Of a DNA stretch of 64,000 nt, positions 45,414-53,833 are shown piece after piece. A program made the position numbers and the translations under genes. Numbering within the stretch: position 1 is the first letter of the stretch; each line of letters starts with the position of its first letter. Under the pieces are notes generated by a model. The model ran no database searches and was not told the DNA's origin. It was given only the letters and a program-made list of their open reading frames with translations. This DNA is from Nocardioides conyzicola (GTDB lineage: Bacteria > Actinomycetota > Actinomycetes > Propionibacteriales > Nocardioidaceae): contig NZ_BAABKM010000002.1 in assembly GCF_039543825.1 (NCBI RefSeq), positions 62,001 through 126,000 on the forward strand, given 5' to 3'.

Positions 45414-46179
45414 CACCCGCACCGTCCCGGACCTCTTCAGCCTCGACGGCAAGGTGGCCGTCGTGACCGGCGCCTCCAGCGGCCTCGGCGTCGCGTTCGC
45501 CCAGGGCCTGGCGGAGGCCGGCGCCGACCTGGTCCTCGGCGCCCGTCGCGTCGACCGTCTCGCCGACACCGCCGCGCTCGTCGAGGCGGCCGGACGCCGC
45601 GCCCTCACCGTCCAGACCGACGTCGCCGACCCCGACTCCTGCAGCAACCTGGTGGCGCTCGCGATGGAGGAGTTCGGCCGCGTCGACATCCTCGTCAACA
45701 ACGCCGGCATCGGTACGGCGGCGCCGGCGACCCGCGAGGCGCCCGACGACTTCCGCCGGGTGATCGACGTCAACCTCAACGGCTGCTACTGGATGGCACA
45801 GGCCTGCGGCCGGGTGATGCAGCCGGGCTCGAGCATCATCAACATCAGCTCGGTGCTGGGCATCACGACCGCGGGGCTCCCCCAGGCGGCGTACGCCTCC
45901 TCCAAGGCCGGGCTGATCGGGATGACCCGTGACCTCGCCCAGCAGTGGACCGGACGCAAGGGCATCCGCGTCAACGCGCTCGCCCCGGGCTTCTTCGCCT
46001 CGGAGATGACCGACGAGCTGCCGCCCGGCTACCTCGAGACCCAGGCCCACCGGATCCCCGCCGGCCGTCAGGGCGACCCCGTCGAGCTGGCCGCCACGGC
46101 GGTCTTCCTCGCCTCGGACGCCGCCAGCTACATCACCGGTCAGACGCTGGCCGTCGACGGCGGCTTCACGATCACCTGA
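45406..46179 (+). CDS. SDR family oxidoreductase
   Basis: The 257-residue classical SDR has TGASSGLGVAFA, GARR after strand 2, NNAGIG, the catalytic Ser in INISSVLG and YASSK. C-terminal residues GQTLAVDGGFTIT are the usual SDR end. It overlaps the synthetase by eight bases and is translationally coupled. TACATT lies six bases before the ATG, so an internal leaderless promoter is also possible. With the first SDR it may perform successive oxidations of a CoA-linked ring or chain. Confidence 0.93.
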   Translation: MTDTRTVPDLFSLDGKVAVVTGASSGLGVAFAQGLAEAGADLVLGARRVDRLADTAALVEAAGRRALTVQTDVADPDSCSNLVALAMEEFGRVDILVNNAGIGTAAPATREAPDDFRRVIDVNLNGCYWMAQACGRVMQPGSSIINISSVLGITTAGLPQAAYASSKAGLIGMTRDLAQQWTGRKGIRVNALAPGFFASEMTDELPPGYLETQAHRIPAGRQGDPVELAATAVFLASDAASYITGQTLAVDGGFTIT

Positions 46180-46194
46180 CGACCCGCACATGAC

Positions 46195-46227
46195 GCTGGC
46201 CCGCCCGATGATCTCGGGCGGGCCAGC
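46195..46227. terminator. Bidirectional terminator between SDR operon and alkaline phosphatase
   Basis: GCTGGCCCGCCCGA (46195-46208) and TCGGGCGGGCCAGC (46214-46227) form a perfect 14-bp stem with a 5-base loop, between convergent genes. There is no T-tract, but stem strength suggests termination in both directions. Confidence 0.8.
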
Positions 46228-46242
46228 ATCACAGCGGTCGTG

Positions 46243-47943
46243 TCAGCGACGCTTCTTGGGCTTGACCACCTTGACGGTGTCCTTGGCGACCTTGCCGGAC
46301 TGGGCACCGGTGACGGTGATCTTGTAGGTGCCCGGCTTCTTGGGCTTGATCGTCAGCGTCAGCAGGCCGCCCGAGAGCTCCCGGGTGGCCGTCGAGCGCG
46401 CCGGGCCGGTGATCTTCACCGTCGCCCGCCGGTCGCCGTAGAACTTGCTGGCGGTGATCGTGACCTTCTGCCCGGGCTTCACCTTCGCGGGCGTGGCCGA
46501 GACCTTCGCCTTGTCGCTGGCGTGCTCGGCGTCGTCCGCGAGGCCGAGCGCGTTGCGGATGGTGAAGTAGAGGTCGGTCTGGTCGGTCAGGCCGACGATG
46601 TTGGCCGCACCGGGGCCGTAGCCCGCGATCCGCAGCTGCGAGCCGGTGTGCTGCTGCGAGCCTCCCGACGGCGCCGTGCCGTAGTTGACCGCCATCGGCG
46701 CGTTGTCGGCCGTCGTCAGCGTGACGCTGAGTCCGGGGCTGGTGCTCCCGACCTCGATGATCTGGCTCGAGTGCGCGTGGTCGGCGGTCACGAACACCGA
46801 GGTGTTCCCGTGCGTTTTGGCGTAGGCCATCGCGGCCTGGACGGCTTCGTCGAGGTCGACGGTCTCGCCGATCTGACCGCAGGCGTTGGCGGCGTGGTCC
46901 TGCTTGTCGATGCTGGCGCCCTCGACCTGGAGGAAGAAGCCGTCGGGGTTGTCGAGGAGGTCGATCGCCTTCGTGGTCATGTCGGCGAGCGTCGGCAGGG
47001 TCGCGACGTGGTCGGGATTGTCCGTGCACTTCTCGGCCGGTAGCTTCGAACCACCCACCGTCGCTGCCGGACCGGCGTACCGCACCGGCATGTTGCCGGG
47101 CGCGAAGAGGCCCAGCAGCGGCTTGTCCTGGTCCGCCTTCGTCACGGCGGCCAACCCGGCCTTGTCGGTGACGGTGGCGTAGCCACGCGCCGTCGCCTGC
47201 TGGGACAGCGTCTGGCCGGCCCAGGTGCCCGCCGTCGCGGTCTCGGCGAAGGTCGTCGCGCCGCCGCCCAGAGTCACGTCGGGCCGGGTGTCCAGCAGCT
47301 GCTCGGTGATCGAGCCGAGGCCGCCGTTCTCCTTGGCCGCCTCCGGGCAGGTGGTGGTCGTCTTGACCGGGCCGTAGCAGGAGCGCTGCGAGATGTGCGA
47401 GACCAGGACGGCGGGGGTGGCGTCCTGGATCTCGGCCGTGGTCACGTCGCCGGTCTTGAGACCGTTCGCCTTCGCGAGCTCGAGCAGCGTCTGCTGCGGC
47501 TGACCGGCGAGGTTGACCGAGATCGCGTTGTCGTAGGTCTTCGTGCCGGTCGACCACGCGGACCCGGTCGCTGCCGAGTCGGGCACGTAGTCCGGCAGGC
47601 CGGTCGTCTTGTCGAGCGAGTACGTCGTGTACTGGCCCGTCAGCGGGAGCGCGTCGATCCCGGCGAACCGCCCGGCGGCGCCCTTGGCGTAGTCGCGGGC
47701 GACGGTGATCTCCGAGTCGCCCATGCCGTCGCCGATGAAGAGGATGACGTTGCGGGCGTGTCCGCCGACGACGGCCTTGCGCACGGCGTCGGTGCGGTCA
47801 CCCGCGTTGCGGGTGGCTCCGCCGTGCTCGTTGAGGGCGCTGGTGGTTGCGGTGCCCGCGAAGGCGATGGTGCCGGTGACGGAGACCGAGAGTGCGGCGA
47901 GGCCGGCGATCGCGAGCCAGGGCCGGCGAGTGCGTGCATGCAT
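46243..47943 (-). CDS. phoA: Secreted alkaline phosphatase with C-terminal Ig-like domain
   Basis: The 566-residue PhoA-family protein has an N-terminal signal ([25 protein letters not shown]) with twin arginines that may direct Tat export. Catalytic and metal residues: [16 protein letters not shown], the nucleophile Ser in [29 protein letters not shown] and [11 protein letters not shown]. Two Cys pairs (RSCYGP...[13 protein letters not shown]...NACGQ) suit an extracytoplasmic enzyme. A bacterial Ig-like tail ([20 protein letters not shown]) ends in a basic KVVKPKKRR. It scavenges phosphate from organic esters. Only one PHO half-site is visible upstream. Confidence 0.93.
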   Translation of the reverse strand: MHARTRRPWLAIAGLAALSVSVTGTIAFAGTATTSALNEHGGATRNAGDRTDAVRKAVVGGHARNVILFIGDGMGDSEITVARDYAKGAAGRFAGIDALPLTGQYTTYSLDKTTGLPDYVPDSAATGSAWSTGTKTYDNAISVNLAGQPQQTLLELAKANGLKTGDVTTAEIQDATPAVLVSHISQRSCYGPVKTTTTCPEAAKENGGLGSITEQLLDTRPDVTLGGGATTFAETATAGTWAGQTLSQQATARGYATVTDKAGLAAVTKADQDKPLLGLFAPGNMPVRYAGPAATVGGSKLPAEKCTDNPDHVATLPTLADMTTKAIDLLDNPDGFFLQVEGASIDKQDHAANACGQIGETVDLDEAVQAAMAYAKTHGNTSVFVTADHAHSSQIIEVGSTSPGLSVTLTTADNAPMAVNYGTAPSGGSQQHTGSQLRIAGYGPGAANIVGLTDQTDLYFTIRNALGLADDAEHASDKAKVSATPAKVKPGQKVTITASKFYGDRRATVKITGPARSTATRELSGGLLTLTIKPKKPGTYKITVTGAQSGKVAKDTVKVVKPKKRR

Positions 47944-48036
47944 GCGGCGGAATTCCTTCCGAGTCAGGATGTCGGCCCGATCCGACCAGCCCCCGGTGAA
48001 CGAACGACCTCGCTCCGGTGGCAGCGAGGTGGCGCG

Positions 48037-48975
48037 TCAGCGACGTGCGCGCGCTCCCGGGGTCGCGCCCGTCCACCGCCGGTGCGCGGCGATGAAGCTG
48101 GACGCCTCGGCGTACCCGAGCCGCAGGCCGACCTCCTCCACCGAGAGCCGGCCGGTGCCCAGCAGCTCCTCGGCCATCGAGCCCCGCACCTCGTCGAGCA
48201 GCCGCTGGTAGCCGGTGCCGTCCGCGGACAGGCGACGCCGCAGGGTGCGTTCGCTGACGCCCAGCGCGGCCGCGACCGCCGCCAGTGGCGCTCCGCCGGG
48301 CAGCCGCTGGGTCACCAGCACCCGCACCTCACCGGCGAAGCCCGTGCGCTCGCGGCGGTGACCGACGACCTCGCGGCAGGCCGCCTCGAAGCCCACCAGC
48401 GTGGTCGGGTCCGAGTGCGACAGCGGACGTCCGAGCTCGGCGACGTCGAAGGTCAGGACGCGATCGTCGCCGGTCGTCGTCAACCGCACCGGCATCGCGG
48501 CGAGCTCGACGAGCACCGCCCGGATCGCGGCCGCGTCCCGCTCGACGAGGAACCGGCGTACGTCGTCGGGGAGCCCGTCGCCGGACACGACGACCCGCAC
48601 CTGCTGCCCGTCGAGCTCGGCGCGCGGGATCGCGAACGCGTGGCTGAGGTCGAGGAAGCGCAGCGCGAGGTTCATCGCCTCGTGGACCGTGCGGCTCGCC
48701 AGCAGCGCGTAGCCGAGGACGCCGAAGGTCGCCGCCCGGTAGCGCCGCCCGACGTCGGGTCCGACCTCGCCGAGCCGGGCGCGCAGGTTGCGCACGACGC
48801 GGAGCTCCTGGGCGGCGGTGACCTCCGTGGCACCGACCGCGGTCAGATCGGTGCCGGCCAGCACGACGTCGTCCGGGACGCCGTGCTCGCGGGCGTGCTC
48901 GACCAGGAGCGCGACCCCCGCGGCGGCGCGCGGGAAGTCCCAGTCCCGGACCGCGGCCGCCTCGAAGCCCACCAT
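48037..48975 (-). CDS. AraC family transcriptional regulator
   Basis: The 312-residue protein has an N-terminal Arabinose_bd-type domain (VPDDVVLAGTDLTAVGATEVTAAQELRVVRNL, YALLASRTVHEAMNLALRFLDL) and a C-terminal AraC HTH: LAAVAAALGVSERTLRRRLSADGTGYQRLLDEVR then LSVEEVGLRLGYAEASSFIAAHRRWTGATPGA. This architecture is common in regulators of lipid, steroid or monooxygenase genes. It diverges from the flavin monooxygenase gene across 49 bases and probably controls it. ATG at 48975 is chosen to match the family N terminus. Confidence 0.92.
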   Translation of the reverse strand: MVGFEAAAVRDWDFPRAAAGVALLVEHAREHGVPDDVVLAGTDLTAVGATEVTAAQELRVVRNLRARLGEVGPDVGRRYRAATFGVLGYALLASRTVHEAMNLALRFLDLSHAFAIPRAELDGQQVRVVVSGDGLPDDVRRFLVERDAAAIRAVLVELAAMPVRLTTTGDDRVLTFDVAELGRPLSHSDPTTLVGFEAACREVVGHRRERTGFAGEVRVLVTQRLPGGAPLAAVAAALGVSERTLRRRLSADGTGYQRLLDEVRGSMAEELLGTGRLSVEEVGLRLGYAEASSFIAAHRRWTGATPGARARR

Positions 48976-49024
48976 GACCGGAATTATGGATCCTCGCGGC
49001 GCCTGGGGCCCTACGGTCGGACCC

Positions 49025-50479
49025 ATGAGTCCTCGAGTGGTGGTCATCGGCGCCGGCTTCGGCGGTCTCGGCGCGGCCCACGCGCTGCGGGAGGCGGGCG
49101 TCACCGACGTCACGGTCCTCGAGCGCGCGGACGCCGTCGGCGGGGTCTGGCGCGACAACACCTACCCCGGCGCGGCCTGCGACGTCCCCTCCCCCCTCTA
49201 CTCCTGGTCGTGGGCGACCAACCCTGACTGGTCGCGCCGCTACTCGCCCCAGCCGGAGATCCTCGACTACATCGAGCGCACGGCCGCGGCGGACGGCCTC
49301 CTCGACCGGGTGCGCACCGGCACCACCGTCACCGGCCTGACCTGGGACGGCGGCCGGTGGCAGGTCGCCACGACGAACGGCACGTACGACGCCGACGTGG
49401 TGGTCGCCGCCGTGGGCCAGCTCTCGGAGCCGGTGATCCCGGACCTCCCCGGCGCCGACACGTTCGCGGGACCGGTCTTCCACTCGGCCGCGTGGCGCCA
49501 CGACGTCGACCTGGGCGGCAAGCGGGTCGCCGTCATCGGCACCGGCGCGAGCGCCGTCCAGCTCGTGCCGGGCATCGTCGACGAGGTCGGCGCGATGACC
49601 GTCTTCCAGCGGTCCGCGCCGTACGTCGTGCTGCGCCCGGACCGGCTCTACTCGCGCCTGCACCACCGCCTCTTCCGGCGGTTCCCGAAGGTGCTCGGCT
49701 TCGAGCGGCTGGCGACGTACGAGCTCACCGAGCTGTTCAACCGGGCGCTCGAGGGGACCTCGCTCGTCAAGCGTCCGCTGATGGCGGCGATCCGCGCGGT
49801 CTGGCGGCTGCACCTGCGCCGCGGCGTCCGCGACCCGGAGCTGCGTCGCCGGCTGGTGCCCGACTACCCCCTGGGGTGCAAGCGGCTGCTCTTCTCCAAC
49901 GACTGGTACCCCGCGCTCGCCCGCGACCACGTCGAGGTCGTCACCGACCGCGTCACGGCCATCGAGCCCGCCGGCGTGCGCACGGCCGACGGCCACCTGC
50001 ACGAGGCCGACGTCCTCGTCTGGGGCACCGGCTTCGCGGCCAAGGACTACCTCGGCACGATCGACGTGCGCGGTGTCGACGGCGTGGCCCTCCGCGACGT
50101 GTGGGCCGGCGGTGCGCGGGCCCACCTCGGACTGGCGGTGCCCGGCTTCCCCAACCTCTTCTGCGTCTACGGACCCAACACCAACCTCGGCGGCAGCTCG
50201 ATCATCCAGATGCTCGAGGCGCAGGCCGGCTGGATCGCCCAGGTCGCCCGCGGGATCGCCGACGGTCGCGGCCCGGCCCTCGCCGTGCGCCCCGAGGTCT
50301 GGGCGGCGTACGACGAGGAGATGCAGTCCCGGCTCGGCTCGGGCATCTGGTCGCGCTGCGACAGCTGGTACCGCGACGGCGCCCGCATCACGACCAACTG
50401 GCCGGGCGAGGTGGCGGAGTACCAGCAGCGCCTCGCGACCGTCGACTGGGCGGACCTGGAGCAGGTCGAGGTCGGCTAG
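49025..50479 (+). CDS. Flavin-containing (Baeyer-Villiger-type) monooxygenase
   Basis: The 484-residue FAD/NADPH enzyme has the first Rossmann motif VVVIGAGFGGLGAAHALREAG, GGVWRDNTYPGAACDVPSPLYSWSW, the fingerprint F-x-G-x3-H-x3-W in FAGPVFHSAAWRHD (the last position is Arg rather than Pro/Asp) and the second Rossmann motif VAVIGTGASAVQLVP. It inserts oxygen into ketones or oxidises heteroatoms using NADPH and O2. TACGGT lies seven bases before the ATG, so the transcript is likely leaderless. Its last four bases overlap the convergent crotonase gene. Confidence 0.92.
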   Translation: MSPRVVVIGAGFGGLGAAHALREAGVTDVTVLERADAVGGVWRDNTYPGAACDVPSPLYSWSWATNPDWSRRYSPQPEILDYIERTAAADGLLDRVRTGTTVTGLTWDGGRWQVATTNGTYDADVVVAAVGQLSEPVIPDLPGADTFAGPVFHSAAWRHDVDLGGKRVAVIGTGASAVQLVPGIVDEVGAMTVFQRSAPYVVLRPDRLYSRLHHRLFRRFPKVLGFERLATYELTELFNRALEGTSLVKRPLMAAIRAVWRLHLRRGVRDPELRRRLVPDYPLGCKRLLFSNDWYPALARDHVEVVTDRVTAIEPAGVRTADGHLHEADVLVWGTGFAAKDYLGTIDVRGVDGVALRDVWAGGARAHLGLAVPGFPNLFCVYGPNTNLGGSSIIQMLEAQAGWIAQVARGIADGRGPALAVRPEVWAAYDEEMQSRLGSGIWSRCDSWYRDGARITTNWPGEVAEYQQRLATVDWADLEQVEVG

Positions 50480-51135
50480 CGTCCCTCGCGCAGGGCCGTG
50501 ACGACGTCGGCGAACATCGTGGCCTTGATCGTCGCCAGGGTGGTCCGGTCCTTGCCGGCCAGGTCACGGACCCGGCCGGCGGCGGCCTCGGCCAGCTCCT
50601 CGATCGGCGCGACGGCGTCGACGATCCCTGCAGCACAGGCGTCGTCTGCGCCGTACCGACGGCCGGTCGTCATCGACTCGACGGCCGCCTGCGGGGTCAG
50701 CTTGGCCAGGATCAGCGCGTTCATCCCGGGGGTGAACGGGATGTGGATGTCGACCTCCGGGAAGCAGAAGTAGCCGCGCTCGGTGCGCATCACGCGGTAG
50801 TCGTGCGCCATCGCCAGCATGGCGCCGGCGCCGAACGCGTGCCCGTTGAGGGCGGCGATCGTGGGCACGGGCAGGGTGAGGACCCGCTCGAAGAGCGCGT
50901 GCACCCGGGCGACGTACGACCCGAGCTCGTCGGGGTGGGCGCCGAGCCAGTCGAGGTCGAGGCCGTTCGTGTAGAACTTGCCCGTCGCGGACGTGACCAG
51001 CGCCGCCGGCTCCGTGCTGGCGGCGAGGTCGTCCAGGAACCCCTCGACCGTGCTCAGCCACTCGGGCGAGAAGCGGTTCTCGTCCGCCCCGAGGTCGATC
51101 GTCCACAGCGGTCCGTCATGGGTCAGCGTCGGCAT
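50476..51135 (-). CDS. Enoyl-CoA hydratase/isomerase (crotonase) family protein
   Basis: The 219-residue protein is a short crotonase. The oxyanion-hole segments are ATGKFYTNGLDLDWL and IAALNGHAFGAGAMLAMAHDYRVM; PEVDIHIPFTPGMNALI takes the place of the usual catalytic Glu region, so mechanism (hydratase, isomerase or hydrolase) is uncertain. Length is at the short end of the family (250-270). It fits plant peroxisomal delta3,delta2-enoyl-CoA isomerase-like members. GATACT lies four bases before the ATG. The gene converges on the monooxygenase gene and probably belongs to fatty-acid or ring degradation. Confidence 0.85.
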   Translation of the reverse strand: MPTLTHDGPLWTIDLGADENRFSPEWLSTVEGFLDDLAASTEPAALVTSATGKFYTNGLDLDWLGAHPDELGSYVARVHALFERVLTLPVPTIAALNGHAFGAGAMLAMAHDYRVMRTERGYFCFPEVDIHIPFTPGMNALILAKLTPQAAVESMTTGRRYGADDACAAGIVDAVAPIEELAEAAAGRVRDLAGKDRTTLATIKATMFADVVTALREGR

Positions 51136-51160
51136 GGGGAGTATCAGAGCATGCGGCGCC

Positions 51161-51586
51161 TCAGCCCTCGGCAGCACCCGAGATGTTGACCATCCAGTCG
51201 ACGCCGTACTTGTCGGTGAACATGCCGAACGAGTCGCCCCAGGGCGCCTTCTCCAACGGCACCGTGATGCTGCCGCCCTCGCTCAGGCCGGTGAACCAGC
51301 CGCTCAGCGCGGTCTCGTCGTCACCGCTGAGCGAGATCGAGCCGTTCGAGGGGCCGCCCCCGGTGTCCATGTGGCTGGGCACGTCGGCGCCCATCAGCTG
51401 CACGGAGTCGGACACGGACAGGGCCGAGTGCATGACCAGGTCGGCCTCGCTGTCCGGGACGCCCATGCCGCCCTGGTCGGCGAAGGTCATCACGTCGAGC
51501 TTCCCGCCGAGGACGGACTGGTAGAAGGTCATCGCCTCCCGGGCCTGGGCGCGGAAGTTGAGGTAGGGGTTCAGGTAGGTAGCCAT
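51161..51586 (-). CDS. VOC superfamily (PhnB/glyoxalase-like) protein
   Basis: The 141-residue protein has the PhnB-type VOC fold: MATYLNPYLNFRAQAREAMTFYQSVLGGKLDVMTFADQG, GADVPSHM and the C-terminal WGDSFGMFTDKYGVDWMVNIS. PhnB-like proteins have no established enzymatic role; VOC relatives are metal-dependent dioxygenases, epimerases or resistance proteins. The metal ligands of glyoxalase I are not fully conserved here. It lies 25 bases downstream of nothing on its strand other than the synthetase gene at 51625, 38 bases away, and could be cotranscribed with it. Confidence 0.87.
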   Translation of the reverse strand: MATYLNPYLNFRAQAREAMTFYQSVLGGKLDVMTFADQGGMGVPDSEADLVMHSALSVSDSVQLMGADVPSHMDTGGGPSNGSISLSGDDETALSGWFTGLSEGGSITVPLEKAPWGDSFGMFTDKYGVDWMVNISGAAEG

Positions 51587-51624
51587 ACGCCATCAGACCA
51601 CCGCCGACCCCCGAAGTCATCGCC

Positions 51625-53280
51625 TCAGTTGGTGGCCTGCGTCTTCGCCCAGCGGTAGTCCGCCTTGCCGGACGGCGAGCGCTGCACCGTGGAGACCCGG
51701 ATGATCGCCTTCGGCACCTTGTAGCGGGCGATGTGCTTCTCCGCCTCGGCGACGAGCTCCTCGTCGGTCGCCTCCGCACCCTCCTCGAGCTGGACGACCG
51801 CGACAGCCTCGCTGCCCCAGCGCTCGGAGGGGCGGCCGACCACGATCACGTCGCGTACGGCGGGGTGCGCGGCCAGCGCCCGCTCGACCTCCTCGACGAA
51901 GATCTTCTCGCCGCCCGAGTTGATGGTGACCCCGTCGCGACCCAGCAGCACGATCTGGCCCTCGGCGTTGACGATCGCCCGGTCGCCGGGGATCGAGAAC
52001 CGCACCCCGTCGATGACCGGGAAGGTGCGCGCGGTCTTGGCGGCATCGCCCAGGTAGCCCAGCGGGACCCGACCACGCTGGGCCAGCCAGCCCTCGCCCT
52101 CACCGGGCTCGAGGGCCCGGGTGAAGAGGTCGTCGACCAGGGTCGTCGCCGCGACCGGGTTGAAGGTCGCCGTCCCGGCCTCCATGCCCTTGAGCGACAG
52201 CGAGCTCATCTGCAGCCCGGTCTCGGACGCACCGGCGGCGTCCATCACCAGGATGTGCGGCAGCGTCTCGAGGATCCGGTCGCGGACGCCGGGGGTCAGC
52301 GGGGCGCCGCCGTTGTTGAACGCCGCCAGCCCCGACAGGTCGTAGTCGCCGCGCTCGACCTCCTCGATGAGCGGCAGCGCGACGGCGTCGCCGACGACCG
52401 GGATGCTCACGACCTTCTCGCGGGCCGCGACGCTCATGGCGTCGATCGGCACCAGTCGGCGCACCTCGTCGGGCAGCACGACCGTCCCGCCGCTGGTGAT
52501 CGTGTGGAACATCGACCACTGCGCCGCGCCGTGCATGAAGGGCGGGATCATCAGCAGCTTCATGGTGCCGCCCGCGTTGCGGGCGGCCTCCGCGATGGCG
52601 TCGTACGACGCGAACGGCTCGCTGGTGCCGAAGGGCGTGCCGCCCATCGAGGTGACGTAGATGTCGTCGTTGCGCCACAGCACGCCCTTGGGCATCCCGG
52701 TGGTTCCGCCCGTGTAGAGGATGTAGAGGTCGTCGCCGGTCGGCTCCGGCATCCCGGCCGCCGGCGCCGGGGTGGTGAGGGCCACCTCGTAGTCGATGGC
52801 GCCCGGCAGCAGGTCGTGGCCCGACTCGTCGGCCACCTGGACGAGCAGCTCCAGGTCGGGCAGCTGGTCGCGGATCGCGGCCAGCGTCGGGGCGAACTCC
52901 GCGTGGTAGACCAGCGCCTTCGTCCGGGCGTCGGTGAGGAGGTAGACCAGTTCCTCCTCGACGTAGCGGTAGTTGACGTTGAACGGCGCGACCCGGGCCC
53001 GGAACGCCCCGACCATCGACTCGATGTACTCGTTGCCGTTGTGCAGATAGATGCCGAGGTGGTCCTGCCCCGACTCGTGGCCCGCCAGGGCGTCGCGGTC
53101 CTCGTGGGCGCCGAGCCCGCGCTCCACCAGCAGGTGCGCGAGGCCGGACGCGCGGGCGTCCATCTCGGCGTACGTCAGCCTCCGGTCGCGCCAGACCAGC
53201 ACCACCTGGTCGGGCACCGCGGCCGCCACGGTCGCGAAGACCGTGGACAGGTTGAAGCCGTGGACATCGGGACCGGACAT
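51625..53280 (-). CDS. Acyl-CoA synthetase (FadD-type, ANL superfamily)
   Basis: The 551-residue ligase has LYILYTGGTTGMPKGVLWR (AMP motif), DAAGASETG, and the C-terminal GRDGVTINSGGEKIFVEEVERALAAHPAVRDVIVVGRPSERWG with PSGKADYRW carrying the catalytic Lys. It belongs to the actinobacterial group that activates fatty acids or steroid side-chain and ring acids (FadD3/FadD19-like size), but the substrate cannot be read. It is divergent from a MarR-MFS pair. The 115-base upstream region contains direct and inverted TGATCAGG sequences, probably operators for the MarR gene. Confidence 0.92.
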   Translation of the reverse strand: MSGPDVHGFNLSTVFATVAAAVPDQVVLVWRDRRLTYAEMDARASGLAHLLVERGLGAHEDRDALAGHESGQDHLGIYLHNGNEYIESMVGAFRARVAPFNVNYRYVEEELVYLLTDARTKALVYHAEFAPTLAAIRDQLPDLELLVQVADESGHDLLPGAIDYEVALTTPAPAAGMPEPTGDDLYILYTGGTTGMPKGVLWRNDDIYVTSMGGTPFGTSEPFASYDAIAEAARNAGGTMKLLMIPPFMHGAAQWSMFHTITSGGTVVLPDEVRRLVPIDAMSVAAREKVVSIPVVGDAVALPLIEEVERGDYDLSGLAAFNNGGAPLTPGVRDRILETLPHILVMDAAGASETGLQMSSLSLKGMEAGTATFNPVAATTLVDDLFTRALEPGEGEGWLAQRGRVPLGYLGDAAKTARTFPVIDGVRFSIPGDRAIVNAEGQIVLLGRDGVTINSGGEKIFVEEVERALAAHPAVRDVIVVGRPSERWGSEAVAVVQLEEGAEATDEELVAEAEKHIARYKVPKAIIRVSTVQRSPSGKADYRWAKTQATN

Positions 53281-53367
53281 CGTCGACCGCCTCGCGCTAG
53301 AACAGGTTCTCGTTCGCGCGATGCTAGCGGCTCGGTGTGACGGCGGCCACCGTGACGGCCGCCAACT

Positions 53368-53398
53368 TGATCAGGCAACATGATCAGGTAGCCTGATG
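53368..53398. promoter_or_regulatory. MarR operator overlapping the marR-like start codon
   Basis: ATCAGG-TAG-CCTGAT (53383-53397) is a perfect 6-bp dyad, preceded by a further half-site TGATCAGG (53368-53375). The dyad runs into the ATG at 53396, so binding would block both transcription and start-site access. This suits autorepression by the MarR-type protein. Confidence 0.7.
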
Positions 53399-53833
53399 AT
53401 TGTGGCGACCTCTTCCGACCGCGTGGCCCGCGAGCTCCAGGCGAGCCTCGGCCTCCTCTTCCGGCGACTCCGGCAGGCGCGCGTCGTCGCCGAGCTGAGC
53501 CAGCCGGAGAGCACGGCACTGTCCAGCCTGGGCCGCAACGCACCCGCCACGTCCGCCGACCTCGCCCGGCTCGAGGGCATCAGCACCCAGTCCATGCACG
53601 CGACGGTCCGCAGCCTGGAGCGCCGCGGGCTGGTCGCCCGCTCCCCCGACCCCGACGACGGGCGCCGGATGCTGCTGGACCTGACCGAGCAGGGACGCCG
53701 AACGGCCGACGACAAGCGCGACGCCCGGGCCGACCAGCTCGCCGCCGCGCTCCGGACCCAGTTCACCGCCGGCGAGCGTGAGCAGCTCCTCGTCGCCGCC
53801 CCTCTCCTGGAGCGGCTGGCGAAGCTCCTGTGA
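53396..53833 (+). CDS. MarR family transcriptional regulator
   Basis: The 145-residue protein has the winged helix of MarR: SQPESTALSSLGRNAPATSADLARLEGISTQSMHATVRSLERRGLVARSPDPDDGRRMLLDLTEQGRR. It probably represses the overlapping transporter gene and is released by the exported compound. The start is ambiguous: ATG 53396 lies inside the operator palindrome, while GTG 53402 would give VATSSDRVAREL. No Shine-Dalgarno is seen, so a leaderless transcript is possible. The stop overlaps the MFS GTG start (GTGA). Confidence 0.92.
   Translation: MIVATSSDRVARELQASLGLLFRRLRQARVVAELSQPESTALSSLGRNAPATSADLARLEGISTQSMHATVRSLERRGLVARSPDPDDGRRMLLDLTEQGRRTADDKRDARADQLAAALRTQFTAGEREQLLVAAPLLERLAKLL

Noticed and set aside
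47995..48001. PHO-box-like GTTCACC (minus strand) upstream of the alkaline phosphatase
   Set aside because: A PhoP site needs tandem repeats of this heptamer at 11-bp spacing; only one clear unit is visible, so phosphate control is plausible from gene function but not shown by this sequence.
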